NCBI RefSeq assembly: GCF_001039355.2
Contig: NW_019774192.1
Location: 311,523 to 375,522, forward strand
Reading direction: 5' to 3'
Length of the DNA stretch: 64,000 bases
Origin: Lingula anatina
Lineage: Eukaryota; Brachiopoda; Lingulata; Lingulida; Lingulidae
The position numbers and the translations under genes were made by a program. Below the pieces are notes generated by a model. It made no database searches. It saw only the letters and a program-made list of their open reading frames with translations, and was not told the origin of the DNA. How positions within the stretch are numbered: position 1 is the first letter of the stretch; every line of letters starts with the position of its first letter. Positions 25,441 to 37,986 of this stretch are shown here, piece by piece.

Positions 25441-25732
25441 CGTGATATAACAGCGTTCCTTTTTTCGTTGCCAAGTATTTCCCAAAGATCAATCGTCCTC
25501 ATTGCCGACTCGAATTGCACATGCACCGCCACTTGATACTGAACTGATACACAATCACAGTAGTAAAAAACGTGGAATGCCAACTTCACATCTCGCAGGC
25601 GTCTAGCTATTCACGCCCTGAAAGGCCCCATTACATTAAACGGCACCCTTTCTGCGCCCCATCTGTGATCAAACATGTAAACAGGAGGGCTGAACGATCG
25701 CCAAAGAAAATGAATTGTGTCTCAGTGTTAAG

Positions 25733-25875
25733 GCGTCTGCGTCCCTTGTGCGTCCTTTGAACGACCGGATTTTGATTTCACCTGTAAAACTGCGAGCGAC
25801 CTGTGCGTCCTTTGAGCGACCTGGGCCCATGTCTCGAAAGCTTCGATATGTTGCGAGCGGGCGAGAGCGTGCCGA
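25733..25875. repeat. GCGTCC/GCGACC-rich array next to copy A
   Basis: The words GCGTCCCTTGTGCGTCC, GAACGACC, GAGCGACCTGTGCGTCC and TGAGCGACC recur with irregular 10-25 base spacing. The block is markedly richer in CpG than its surroundings. It is homologous to the start of the array at 41087. Confidence 0.7.
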
Positions 25876-26545
25876 TTCCGCGCTATTTGCGAGTGCGATT
25901 GCACCCACCTGCTGTCTCGAAGCCTTAGCAAACGCAGCGCAATTATAACCTCAAACTCTACTAAAATTCGATTGCCGCATAAAGTGAAGACGTCATAACA
26001 CAATTACACAAAATGTAATTTTTTTTTTCACCATGACGCTAATCAAGAGGTTGTTTTTATTTATAGGAATATCATAATTACAAATATATTTGAAGTGTTT
26101 GACACAAATAAAATGTCAGAAAACAATTCAATAAGCGAAGCTTGGACTGGCACAATTACTGACACATTGGTGAGTACAGTCTCTGCTTACACCACCAGCA
26201 TTAAAATTCACTTTGTATACTTCGTTCCTGGTATACAGCTCTTAATTTACTTGTAAGTTGATTGAATATATTCGATGGATAAAAATAATGGAGTGCTATG
26301 TATAATTATTAAGCAGAATGTTAATATAGAAAAGGCAGCGTAGGCGTATGATTTCTCGAGTACAATTTAAGTAATTTATATTCTGACTACTTTTTTGCCC
26401 TTTTCAACCTTCCTGTAGTTCAAACCATGATTTGTCTGTCTATTCTGACATAACTTTAAGGTGCTTTCACTCACAAGATTGAGGAGGATAGTGCCATACA
26501 GATATAGCACTCCCCAAGATGATTATTTTTGTCTCTTAGATAAAG

Positions 26546-29500
26546 CTACAGGAATTCGTAACCAATTTTCTTGGCGTAGATAGTGTCTTTAAGCCTTTCG
26601 TTAAAGTGTCTGTTGAACTCTTCGTTTTGTGCAACAGTAAAGTGACGTTTCCAATCTCCACTCTCACCTATAAATAGTAAAATAAAAAAAGAATAAATAA
26701 TTTGTACTCCAAACAACTGGAAAAAAAGTTTTTTGTTTCAAGCAACTGTCAGAGTCCACGGATAAGGTTAGGAATATTGTTTTCAAGACTGCTTACAATA
26801 TGAAATGAACTTAAAATATTTAAATAGAGTTACGTTATAGTATCTTTCGAAAGTAAGCGTAGGGATTGTGTGGTTTCCATCCAATCGTGATCGTTTTGAG
26901 AACTGTACAAAACAATTAATGACCACCTAGATTGTGAACATTTAGCAATGATCTAACTATTAAATAGAAATAAACGAGTCTTCAAGATTCTTTGTGAGAC
27001 GCAGTGTAGTCAGGTAAATCTTTAAAGGCTAGATATCAACCCGAAAACTAACTATTTACTTTTTATTGTAACAGAGCCGAGACTGACATTCATGGTATCT
27101 TTCGGTCGTGGTATGTCTTCGACAATGAAATAAGGCAAAACATAACGAATTTCACAACTTAACTGAATAGTTTCACTTTGATAAAATTTCAAAAACAAAG
27201 TAATGCTGAAAATTTCAATCCTTTAGGAAGACCGCCATGGGACATTAAGCGCTCAAAAAGTATTTAAACAAACGTTTTTCACTGTAAAATATTCAACAAA
27301 CATAGTAAATACTTGCTGATAAATCGATTTTAGTAGTTGAAACGGAGTTTATGCAACTTCCTGGAAGTCTCGGCTAATTTTTAGAAAGAAAAACAAGGTA
27401 AGCGCCCTAATATTTATGTGAAAATCAACATATAGCCAGCGGTCTCAGTATTTGAAGAGTAGCCCCAAAATGACTAAAGATTTCGTCTCGATCAACTGTT
27501 GAAAATGCCAAGACCAGTTCCCACTAACCTTTCCTGAAGACTCCTGGAGACTCTGCTCTCCATACATCGCTATCTTTGCCAGACAATTTCCCTTCCTTCA
27601 TGCTGTCAAAGGAACAAAGACGAGTAACATCGTCATAAAACTCGTCTGAACGCGATACTTCAAGAAACTCGGCAATATGTTGAACCTCTTTTCTTAAGTC
27701 CTGAAATTCCGAAGAAATATATGCCACGTGGGTAAAGTCTGATGATAAGAAAGTTGAAATGTTTGGCGACTATATATTATAACTTTACGATAATGAAGTG
27801 TACTTCTTAAATTATTACGCGTGTAAGTAATGGAGGGGATGTGAGCAACTCTCACATCTTGTGGCCATTGTTTTGCTCTTTGCCAACCTTTTGCTCCATT
27901 GTATGGGGGATGTATGTGTAATCATTTAATTTGATGTTGTTACTATCCCCCATCTTGTAACTTCATATCATATTACATTTTGTCATTTTAATAAATGGTG
28001 ATTTTCTGTCATGGAGTTAATCATCCAAAAGTAATAAAAATATATGAGTAATGCCCATATGAACTTGCAGCCACCAGGAAGAAAGACGGATCGTCATGAA
28101 AAATGAAATTGAAATAATATTTTAAGTTAGTGATCTTCGAGTGTAGCTGATAAAACAGTTCAAATGGACTATAATCACTTCACTCAATCGCAGTTAAAAA
28201 CCGACTGGCTTGCACCAATGCTAGTATTCCAATGTCTTAGTTTCACAATGATTAAAGCCATGTGAGTGCCTAAATACTACCCGGTCATCTGTTACACTCT
28301 GTGTTTAGTTTATAAGCGTCAGGCACCCCTAACTTAAGCTACCCCCTATAGCCGTGCTGTTTCTTCCATAAACACAATTATTTACCATAACTGTTGCTCT
28401 AATTAGCCATTTACTTACGAGCCAAGACATAGAATTTACTTGTACAATTCGGTGAAGTGTGGAAAAGAACAGAAAAACCGAACCTTTTTCAAGTCCTCAA
28501 ATTTGAGAATAAGAGCGTTGGGTTTGCCGTCCAAAAGTGACAACCAAGACTCTGTATGGTTTATCCAGTCTCCGTATTCATCTAAATAACAATATTATAG
28601 ATAATACATAAAACAATTTGTAACTCAGGTGTGAAAAAGACACTATGTAGTCCTTTTCTAAATGACTCCAACGATCATAACTTTGTTTAATCGACAGTGG
28701 AAGAGGCATTTCACAGGATTTCCACCTAGTTAATTACCGTAAGGTAAAGATTTGCCCATTATTTACAAATAAACACCAACACAAAAAATTTACAACCAGT
28801 AGTTGCAACAAGCTTTAAGGTGCATGAAAGTCCGATATCCAACTTTAACAAATGTGAGGATTTAAGAGGGCAAATTAACTGCGAGCGATTTATCAGTTTG
28901 AATATTTAATCAAGGTCAAATATTTTTATTGGTGCAATAATTTCATTTATTTTAATCCAATTCTTAATATCTTAAATCAGAAAACATGAACTCAAAACGT
29001 ACTTTTCCCCTCAAGAAAGACAGGCAGGAACCCAGCCCACGTTCCTCTTTCGTAGTCGTAAAATTTTATCCCCTTTGTGTGGTGAAAATAAGACACAACC
29101 GCATCCTTGGGATGTCTTACTGTATAGATCAGCTTGGACTTCTCCAGCGCTTCTTTTGGGAAGTTATCAGGGGTTGCGTGGGTGTTTAATACCCGCGGTG
29201 ATGGTATGGGTTCTACTTCAGCATTCCCAGCACAATCTGGGTACATTGCAGTAACCTTGGATTGTTGTAACAGCTCGGCTTTACCGCTGACTAGCATACA
29301 ACATATCTCCCAACACCAGTGAGTCCCTATATGCATAATATAATACAATGTACGTTACTTTTTATATATGGTATATTTCAAATAGCCGTACACACACTTA
29401 GCATAAGCTTACACCCAAGAATACACACTGATCATTGTCTCATCCGTGTAATGTCTAACCGTAAAGATCAGCTTGGGATTCTCCAGCGCTGCTTTTGGAA

Positions 29501-29840
29501 ATTGAAAAGTGTGGCTAGCGTGTTTTTTTTTTACTGCTCGCGGCGGTAATGGTGTGCAGTTTTCCAGAGCGTCGGGGTACATTCAGTTGCAGTGACTATG
29601 GATTTTCGGCTTTGCCATTGACTAGCATACGCTGTCCTACATATCTCCCAACGTTAACACCAGTGTGTTCCTACAATCATTATAAATAACTTACTTATTA
29701 TAAAAAGGCGTTTGGAAATTTCTCCATCGCATGCGTTCGTCATTACAGAAGTGATTCATAGGACTAAAAGACAGTGGGAGTTTTAGGCCCAGCTGGAATG
29801 GATTGTTTTTCTAAAATGTACGCATTTTTCTTTTTTTTTC

Positions 29841-29876
<36 letters not shown>

Positions 29877-30299
29877 TTATGAGTACATATCTCATGCGCA
29901 ATAAATATTAATAACCGAAAGAACAAATAATCCTTACTTTTCTCTTTTCTTCACATATGCAAACACTGTCTTATTTGCGAAGTTATGAGATATCATATCA
30001 CCCACTACCTGATTTAGGCCAATTGATAATCCATGTATCGTCAGGTCTAGCTTTGAACTGGGCCAAGTCTTCCACCAGTCGCTGTGATAACCCGGGGAAT
30101 AGGGGCCAATGAAACCCAGAGTGCTCAATCATGGTTATTGTATTGCCTTCGGCGTCTGGGACCTGAAAGTAATTCGTTTTTATGTTTCTAAACGTATAGA
30201 TGCGTTTTTTTCAACATCATCATTCGGTGGTTCATCTGTTCTTCACTTATATCAGATATTTGGCCAAGTAAACAAACACGAACTTTTACCATACTTTTG

Positions 30300-30370
<71 letters not shown>

Positions 30371-30862
30371 TATTATTTTTTTTTTTTTAACATAGTCATA
30401 ACCCCGATGCTCAATATTTGGAACATGAATGCTCCCATGACATGGACTATGGTTATGTGTAACGGGTATGGATGAGAATTTCTTGCACTGATTCATGTTT
30501 TTACTTTGGAAGCTACGTCATTTCTTATTCATAAATGAACAAATGAACTCGAACCGACGCTTGTCAAATACTTTTGTAAAACGCATGGGAGGTAGTATTC
30601 ATTTCAGTAAAAGGACTTTAACAACTCCCCATCAGACATTTCCGCGCTGGCATGAAAACTTTGCAACACCAAACAAAACGCATATATTGTAGCACTAACA
30701 CCGATACTTTTTTCCCAATTTTTCAATTGTGGCACCTTTTTAAATACAAGAGCCCAAAACACATACTGAACATGAACTTAAAAAGTCTGTATATTTATAT
30801 AGTATGTATGTTTATGTCAAAACATTTACCTTAATGATGTTGTCTTTGATCCCAAGATCCAT
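26546..30862 (-). CDS. Cytosolic-type sulfotransferase (6 exons, 300 aa)
   Basis: Exons in transcript order: 30862-30830, 30162-30009, 29326-29003, 28581-28484, 27700-27529, 26667-26546; phases agree throughout and the ATG has A at -3 and G at +4. The protein has the PAPS-dependent sulfotransferase landmarks: WPKSGTHW at 59-66 (5'-phosphosulfate loop), the likely catalytic His112 in NTHAT, RHPKDAVVSYFHH at 133-145 (3'-phosphate site) and RKGESGDWK at 259-267 (the conserved GxxGxxK region). Length is normal for the family and there is no signal peptide. It should move a sulfate group from PAPS to a hydroxyl or amine of a small molecule; the acceptor cannot be told. It lies between the two lactamase-like genes on the same strand. 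A broken copy of exon 3 lies in intron 2. Confidence 0.93.
29441..29673 (-). pseudogene. Broken duplicate of sulfotransferase exon 3
   Basis: This segment aligns to exon 3 (29103-29326) over most of its length, sharing blocks such as GATCAGCTTGG, TCTCCAGCGCT and CATATCTCCCAAC. On the minus strand it starts GGAACACACTGGTGT but then meets an in-frame TAA, and a T-run replaces coding sequence near 29522-29532. It lies in intron 2 of the intact gene. Confidence 0.8.
29843..29872. repeat. (TG)15 microsatellite
   Basis: Pure dinucleotide run in sulfotransferase intron 2. Confidence 0.95.
30302..30366. repeat. (TA)n microsatellite
   Basis: Pure TA run of about 32 units in sulfotransferase intron 1. 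Confidence 0.95.
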
Positions 30863-31140
30863 CTTTCGATGATCTGATACGTTTTATTACAACTCCTTCT
30901 AGATCACTGTTAACTATAAAGAGGAAAACCTTCAGCTAGTAATTTTTTATTCTTATCAAGTATGGAACTTCAGTACTCCAGCATTATATCTGCCTGAACT
31001 TTGTGCTGATAACAGCTCAGGTCAGCAACTTTGTGGTGTTCAGGTATCGAGTCAATAATCAAATAACTGGGTTAACATTGCCGACTGTTACAGTTCAGTT
31101 TTATCGTAAGCATATTAAAGAAGAAAAAAAGGAGACAAGA

Positions 31141-31562
31141 ACAATGTTTGGAAAAAATATAACATAAAATATTCCACCAACAATTTATGTTCAACAGAGG
31201 AATTGACAAACGAATTCATGTACATGCAACAACGTGCCCGGTACAAACCGAAATCAATGTTAGTAAAATATACTGCTCTATACGAATATAATGTGAAGTT
31301 ATAGTGTACTTACATATACCAAATTACGAACAAATCGCTTTTATTCTTACCCCATTCCATGTAATTCTTTCGATAGCAAAGTAGCTGCGAAGGCTTTCGT
31401 CAATGAGGCTATATCAAACAGTGAAGTGTTTTTAACAGGTTCGCGGCTGAATTCGTCCTTTACGCCGAAGCCCTTCGCCAAAATAATACGCCCATTTTTC
31501 ACCAGAGTTAACGACAACCCTGGGATGTTAAAGCAGGACAGAACGTCCATTATCAAGGCGTC
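31141..31562 (-). pseudogene. Truncated third lactamase-like copy (exon 2 and part of intron 2)
   Basis: 31351-31562 matches exon 2 of copies A and B, including SLTKAFAATLL and the donor, and 31141-31350 matches their intron 2. The reading frame is still open. The 5' 47 bases of the exon and its acceptor are missing because homology stops at 31562, and no other exon of this copy is nearby. It is a fragment left by rearrangement. Confidence 0.85.
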
Positions 31563-32177
31563 CTATGGAATAGAAAGGATTTGCTTTTTCCCAGAAGAGT
31601 ATTCCTTTTGAGTGGAAAATCATGAATAGGTTACGTTTAAGGAGTTCGATACGTTATAAACGCTTACAAAATAGTATATGTATTATCTCCGTTTCTTTTA
31701 TGTGCATAAATTAGACTACCCCCTATAATTTAAACATGCTATTTCCCACACAATTATCACCATAAATGCTGTTTTATGTTGCCAAATGTTAACAAGCTCA
31801 ACGAATGTACAATGATACAAAGTTACAAATTCGGGAATGATGAAAACAACATCCCATTAAGTTATGGCACGAGCATCCCCCATACTATGGATAAAAAAAT
31901 TGGGGAAAGAGAAAAACAAAGGCCACAAGATATGACAGAAGCATGGGCAAAACAGAGCTTCGATGAGCTTGTTAACATTTAGCAACCTAAGTCCCTTTTC
32001 GTGCAACGTCTGTGCGGATGCAGGCGGCAGCCGAGGAAATCGTACGAATCGCAAAGCTATACATCAACTATACGTTTTGACAAATTTTGAAAATCGTGAG
32101 CCTATAGGCCGTAAGCTTACCGCCCAGATATATATACTTACAATATATCTACAAAAATAATTATGTTTTAAACTATT

Positions 32178-33276
32178 TTATGTTCGTATTAATTTTTTCA
32201 ACTTATATCTTGCCAGTAAAGTAAACAAAAATAATATAAGGTAAGAGAGAAAGCCTACATCCGAAACAGATGTCGTCTGTTTTCCCGTCACCTTCAGGAA
32301 GACTGGGGGTTTTCTCTCTTCAAAAGATGTTATGACAAAAACATCAATTTCACCACTATTTTTGTCTTGGCTACTGAACTTGAGACCCCAAAGATCAAAG
32401 TTCCAAACGGCGCCCTCGCCCTCCCCATAAAACTCATCAGACTTATTTGGATGAAGCACCCACTGTCCTAGCGGTCCATAAAACATGCGTAGAAACGGCT
32501 CTGTGTCGTTATGTGCCACGGTGACGGTGCCAAATACAGGGTGGTGATATTGCCCAGCATAATTGTTCAGTGGTCTTGTTCCTGTACCCGGGGTTTTGTT
32601 CACTCCAGACTTGGGGGTGTGTTGCCACTGAGCGAATGGTGCGGGAAAAGTGCAAATAGTGGAACTGTTAAGCCACGGTTTCTCCTCCAGAACGACGTCC
32701 AACAAGTGCGCCATCAAGACGTGCCTTCGCAGGTGAGGCCTGTCCATTGCGTTGAAATTCAAATAGATGCCACTCTGTTTTGATGGAATAAATGAGAGAA
32801 TGGAAGAAAATCCGTGAGTTGACCCAGTGTGTGCCACTATGGGGTATCCTAAAACGAGGAATGAGAATGAAAATATATATTGACCCGTAACCGTTTTACC
32901 ATATATGACATGTCACGATTCTATTAGAAAAGGTCTCCTTCTTGGTAATATTGAATGCTATGCTGCCTCCATTACAAGAACAATTAGGTGACAAAGTATG
33001 TCTCATATAATTCTAGGACCCATTTGTTACGTGCGTCTTAGACCCAATTTCCATAGACACCATCGATTGGTCTACGTGAACGGACACAATCCTGTATGAA
33101 AATTCTCGATGAGTACAATCAGGTAAACAGGTTAACACGCCATCACCAGGTTATCAGTACACTTTCACGGGCATAAAAAATCTCAAGAGGACTATGCAAA
33201 CTTGGGAGACTTGATAAATATGATAATCAAATAAATTAAGATTGGATTCTTCTAATATCTTTCTTCATCAACACAA

Positions 33277-33311
<35 letters not shown>

Positions 33312-34582
33312 ATGCCATAATTAAATAAACTAAATGGAAAATATTAATAATCACTTATAATGACTGAAAAGTGCCAGCTAAAAATCTTGTACCTCGGTAA
33401 TGGCCACTTTTCCAAGCACAGCCATATTCTTCAAAAAGCAAAGTGACTGGAGTGGTTGGTCGGACTGTAAGTTTGTTGCGGGGATGAAATGATAGAATCA
33501 CTGGTCTGTAAACTTCTGCAAGAGCTTTCTTTGAAACTACTTGAAGGCCACCCTCCGCCTTGCCCTTGTTAAGTTGAAACAGTAACCATTTCCCCATGTC
33601 TATTGCGTCGGAAACGATAGCCATTGACGGGGGATTCATTGACCATAATCTGTAAAATGAATTGAAAATAATAATCAGGGCCCGGTTGCACCAACAGGGC
33701 GTAAATTTACTCGGCTACGACTGTCGTAAACCGCAACGCCTGGCGTCCGTGCGCCAGGTTTACTCTCCCTGCTTACGCCCGTTGCACCAAGACAAAAACT
33801 GATGGTCGTAACTACGCCCGAGTAACGCTCCGTTGCATCACTGGCAAACAATACGTGAATGAGGAGTTCTCAGCTGCAGTCATAATAGAATGATGACATG
33901 AATAAACACAAAAGGAGCATTTCAGTGACGGAGAAATTCATGAGCCACATTATCCCATTTTTATTTAGAAATAAGAACGTTAAAATACGTTAACTTTGCT
34001 GTTGCCTTGTATAAATGGCAATAAAATCGTAAATATATTCCGAATCAAAATAATATTATAGTATGCTATTATAGTATGCTGTTGTAAATGAGAAAAACGC
34101 GTTGGAGGCAGTACGTATTTCTATTAATGGATTTGAACACCTTCACATTTGTAATCGAAACTATTGAGTCTGAAAATAATGCAAAAAAGCCAGCATTGCT
34201 TTCTTTTTATAATTTTACAACAGTGCCGACAATTTCATGACCTTTTTTATCTATGGTTACACCGTGAGGTATCATTTAATTCAATCGATCTTACATCTTG
34301 GAGATTGAGAAATACAATATACCTCATACATATTATATGAGCCTTAAAATGTTGATATTTTAAGCTTTCGTCTCTATGTTTATATACAGTAAAATATAAA
34401 TGATATAAAATGTGAATAAAAAATGATTATAGTTAGTTATGGTTTGTCAAAAATTGTGAAAAGCATTAAAGAAACCGTACTGCTGAGAGCCAAGGCGTGT
34501 CGACATGAGTGGTAAGATTTAATTTGAGCACATGCATATACATGTACATGGCTACGTACACACATAATGTATTTAATAATTA

Positions 34583-34627
<45 letters not shown>

Positions 34628-37500
34628 AGTTTTTTTAAAAACCAAGCTATGCAGACGGAAGTTTTGTGTAAGAAACAAACAAAAACAACCCACATAATCT
34701 ACGTTATCTACGATAATTGTCATCAAACTCTCTCTGTGCCAGCCTAGCCATAGTGGAAAACGAGCTACGACCGACTTACTCCTCCTACCTGGCAGGCGTA
34801 AATTTACGACTTAGTTAAGACCGACGTAAACACTATTCCAGTTTGGTGCAACTGGCGTTACTCGGGCGTAGCGATTTGCGCCAGGTTTACGCCGGCGCAA
34901 CTGCTACGCCTCACTTACGACCGGTTGGTGCAACCGGGCCCAGGAGTTTAAAACTTTTATTCGTGTGAAATAAGAAAAATTGCATGCCAATAATGTGTAC
35001 ACAAATGAAAGACCTTTTCTGAATTTCATGTAAAAAAAAAATGAAAATGACCCCTAAACCAAAGAGCACTTACTTCAAGACATCAGTGGATATTTGTCGA
35101 GGTTCATAAGGTGTGTCATCAGGAAAATCGTAGGGTGTCGGCAGATGAAATTGTTCATAATTAGTGGAGTTGAGAACGGCGGTATTGAGCATGCGTAATG
35201 GTGTCAACAACTCGTCCTGCAAGGCATCTGCCCAGCGTTTCCCGGTCAAACGTTGTGTCACGTGACCAACTAGGCCATACATGAGGTTGTTGTACAGGAA
35301 TTTGCTTCTGAGAGGATAGCCTGCTTCGAAATCCGGTAGGTGTCTAAAAACAAAGCAAACAAAGACGAATAAATAACCGATGTGATTTAAAAAAAAGCAA
35401 GTGCGCATTTTTAAAATTTATACAAGTATTGAATATTGTATTTGCCCAAGTCACTGAATAACGCGTATCTACATTACATGTACACTATCTATTTATCTAA
35501 ATGATTTATTTATCTATATATCAATTGAACGATTTTTAACTAAAAGACATTACAAGTAGACTATTTATCTAAATGACTGAGATATCAAATGAACGTTTTA
35601 TAACTAAAATAACTTCCAACTTTAGAGATCTTAAAAGTACGTCTGATAACCAGATTCTTTTAATAAGTACAGCGTGTTGCGTCAATTAAACCTGAAACTC
35701 AGAATCTTAACCCCCTCAGGGTTCTGTTTTTGTTTCATCGAATGCTCATTTCCCTCATAAAATGTACAAACATACAAATAAATAATAAACAAATAATATC
35801 AGATAGCTTATCATAATAAAGTTTATATGTCTGGACTGCTCTTATTCTGACTTACTCAGCAAGGTTGTCTAACGTTATCTCTCCGTTCAGTCGGGCCTTG
35901 TCGTAGTTGAGAATGCCCGTCCTGTGACTGAGAAGGTCCCGAGCTGTGACATGTGACGTCAGTTCTTCCGTCGAAAATTTCAAATCGCGCAGTCCTTCCA
36001 CTGACGTCAGCGGTGTGTCTAAGTGAAGTCTGAGGGGAAAAATCGCATTTATTGTACAGTGATGCTCATTATTAATTTTGAAGTCAGGGGAAAATCTTAA
36101 TAAAGAAGTCCTATATGTTAGTGGTTTCAGCCCTCAGGCAAGAAATACCAATCTTTCACTAAATCTTCGATCGTAGCCGATTTCTTTAGTCTAGTTTGAA
36201 GGAATGACATACAAAATGTTAGGAAAAAAGCTACAGCAAAATACCACCAACAATTTCTGTACAACAGAAGGATTGATAAACGAATTCCATGTACCTGAAA
36301 TAACTCGCCCTGCACAAACCGAAATCAATGTTACTAAAATGTACTACGAACATAATGTGAAGTTAAAGCCTGCTTACATATACCAAATTACGAACAAATC
36401 GCTTTCATTCTTACCCCATTCCATATAATTCTTTCGATAGCAAAGTAGCAGCGAATGCTTTCGTCAATGAGCCTATATCAAATAGTGTAGTGTTTTTAAC
36501 AGGTTCGCGGCTCAATTCGTCCTTTACGCCGTAGCCCTTCGCCAGAATAATACGTCCATTTTTCACCAAAGCCAACGACAATCCTGGGATGTTAAAGCAG
36601 GACAGAACGTCCATTATCAAGGCGTCTAATGCAGTTTCTTCGTTCGAGGACCATTGCACGCTGGTGCACGGAGCTGTAATGCAAATAGATATATATCTAA
36701 TTAGTAAAGTAGTGAAAGTCATCACCTACTAGTAGTTTTTTTTATTACTGTAGAAACTAAAGTAGTGTCTAATAAGCGTTACAATGGGACATTTCGGCAA
36801 TTTTTGTTTGTAGGTGTTAGTGTCCCTTGCCACCGTGGCCTTTCCTTTGTCTGCAGGTAGCGTCATTATACATGTATTTCCTCATTACACTATAGATGAG
36901 GCAATGGTCCTATTTTCCTTGAGGCTTATGTTAGAACTGGGGAGCTTGCTTTGCGCGAAATTACTATTCACACTGATCAAGACCCCTACAAGTGTGTGAC
37001 TCTCTTTATTTGGTCAAGAATGACTATGTTTTATCATCTTATCTAGAGACCACGTGAAATGTTTTCACGGTGTATTTTTAAAATGATACGATTAAGCAAT
37101 ACCAAGTATGAAACGTTATTTCTAAGTATCTATTAAAACAATAAGAATAATAAGAGAAAAAAATTTTAAATAATTTTGTCAATGGTGTCCGATATAAATA
37201 TCTTCCCGATTTAGAGAGAAATGTTGAAATTTCCAGGAAAACAATTTTAGATACTCATACCTTTTATCAAAGACTAAAGTGTGTGACTTTATCGAGAGAA
37301 AACTGACCGATGTCAGCTACTCTACAATAACTGTGCGATCACTTTGTCGCAGATCAAACTGTCACAAATTTTAAATCCGAGCAGTATCATGCAATCTGAT
37401 TAGCTTCCCTACAAGTCACAATACTGGGTCTTAAACAAGATGACGTGAGAACGAAGATAATACCTGTGAAAACTAGCATCAATGCCCAAAGACACTTCAT
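32178..37500 (-). CDS. Secreted serine beta-lactamase-like protein, copy B (6 exons, 555 aa)
   Basis: Exons in transcript order: 37500-37464, 36673-36415, 36029-35856, 35343-35074, 33649-33393, 32848-32178. Splice sites and phases match copy A exactly; only the last exon differs in length. The signal peptide is MKCLWALMLVFTAPCTS. SLTK falls at 81-84, YNN at 174-176 and HTG at 339-341, so the catalytic set is complete. Compared with A, three residues are lost before TRPLNNYAGQY and the C terminus is extended by LIRT after the membrane segment. Function as for A: a hydrolase fold with unknown substrate, probably facing outside the cell. Intron 4 carries a 1.26-kb transposon that A lacks. Confidence 0.9.
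33285..33313. repeat. (AAAT)n microsatellite in copy B intron 5
   Basis: Short tetranucleotide run at the position that carries (AAAG)n in copy A. Confidence 0.9.
33676..34943. mobile_element. 1.26-kb non-autonomous DNA transposon (PIF/Harbinger-like)
   Basis: The element 33679-34940 begins GGCCCGGTTGCACCAAC and ends with its exact reverse complement. Similarity between the two ends continues less perfectly for about 150 bp, with GGCGTAAATTTAC, GCGCCAGGTTTAC and ACTCGGGCGTA words. CAG lies on both sides (33676-33678 and 34941-34943) and the same intron in copy A has a single CAG at 20671-20673. There is no transposase. A 3-bp target duplication with GG-starting ends fits PIF/Harbinger; that label is an inference. 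Confidence 0.8.
34585..34624. repeat. (TA)n microsatellite
   Basis: TA run of about 20 units inside the Harbinger-like element. Confidence 0.9.
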
Positions 37501-37879
37501 CGCGCTATTTACTGGTCTTCCTTTCTGCTCCGATCGAATGTCTTCCTGATAAATCAGTCAACTATGACTTGGACTGCGCATGCGCTCACACCGACCAACA
37601 TGAACGATACACAATGGAGCGTGTAGTTCTAATTCAGCCTTTATTGAAAATGACCTAAGTGGGTCAATCAGACGAACAAATGTCGTGCAATTCACCTGCT
37701 GGTTATTTTCGCTGAATGTATTATTTACCAGGGAATAATTGTTGCTGAGTAAATTAGGCGGCTACGGTAAATCGATTTATCAAATATTAATCAAGATAAG
37801 GCTCTTTTCAGATAATTAATAGAGGCACTTTTCATGAATTGTTATCCGTACTAGTTACCACAGGAGTCGTCCGTTTTAC

Positions 37880-37986
37880 AGGGGTGGACCCAGGATTATT
37901 TTAAGGGGGGGGGGGTCTGCAGGTGCGAAGCCGACACTCCCCCCCCCCCCCCCCCCCCCCTTGGGTTGAGGTACGGTGCCCGCTAA
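37880..37986. repeat. MITE fragment (CAGGGGTGGACC end)
   Basis: This is the left end of the family seen whole at 21116-21396, reading CAGGGGTGGACCCAGGATTA, with long G and C homopolymers. The right half is missing. Confidence 0.65.

Noticed and set aside
25669-26003. Arg/Ala-rich frames on both strands
   Set aside because: They are side effects of the CpG-rich GCGTCC/GCGACC array.
29934-30128. 64-residue open frame overlapping sulfotransferase exon 2
   Set aside because: It is in the wrong frame; the frame ending in WPKSG joins both neighbouring exons in phase.
30188-30496. Open frame with an alternating Ile-Tyr run
   Set aside because: It is produced by the TA microsatellite at 30302-30366.
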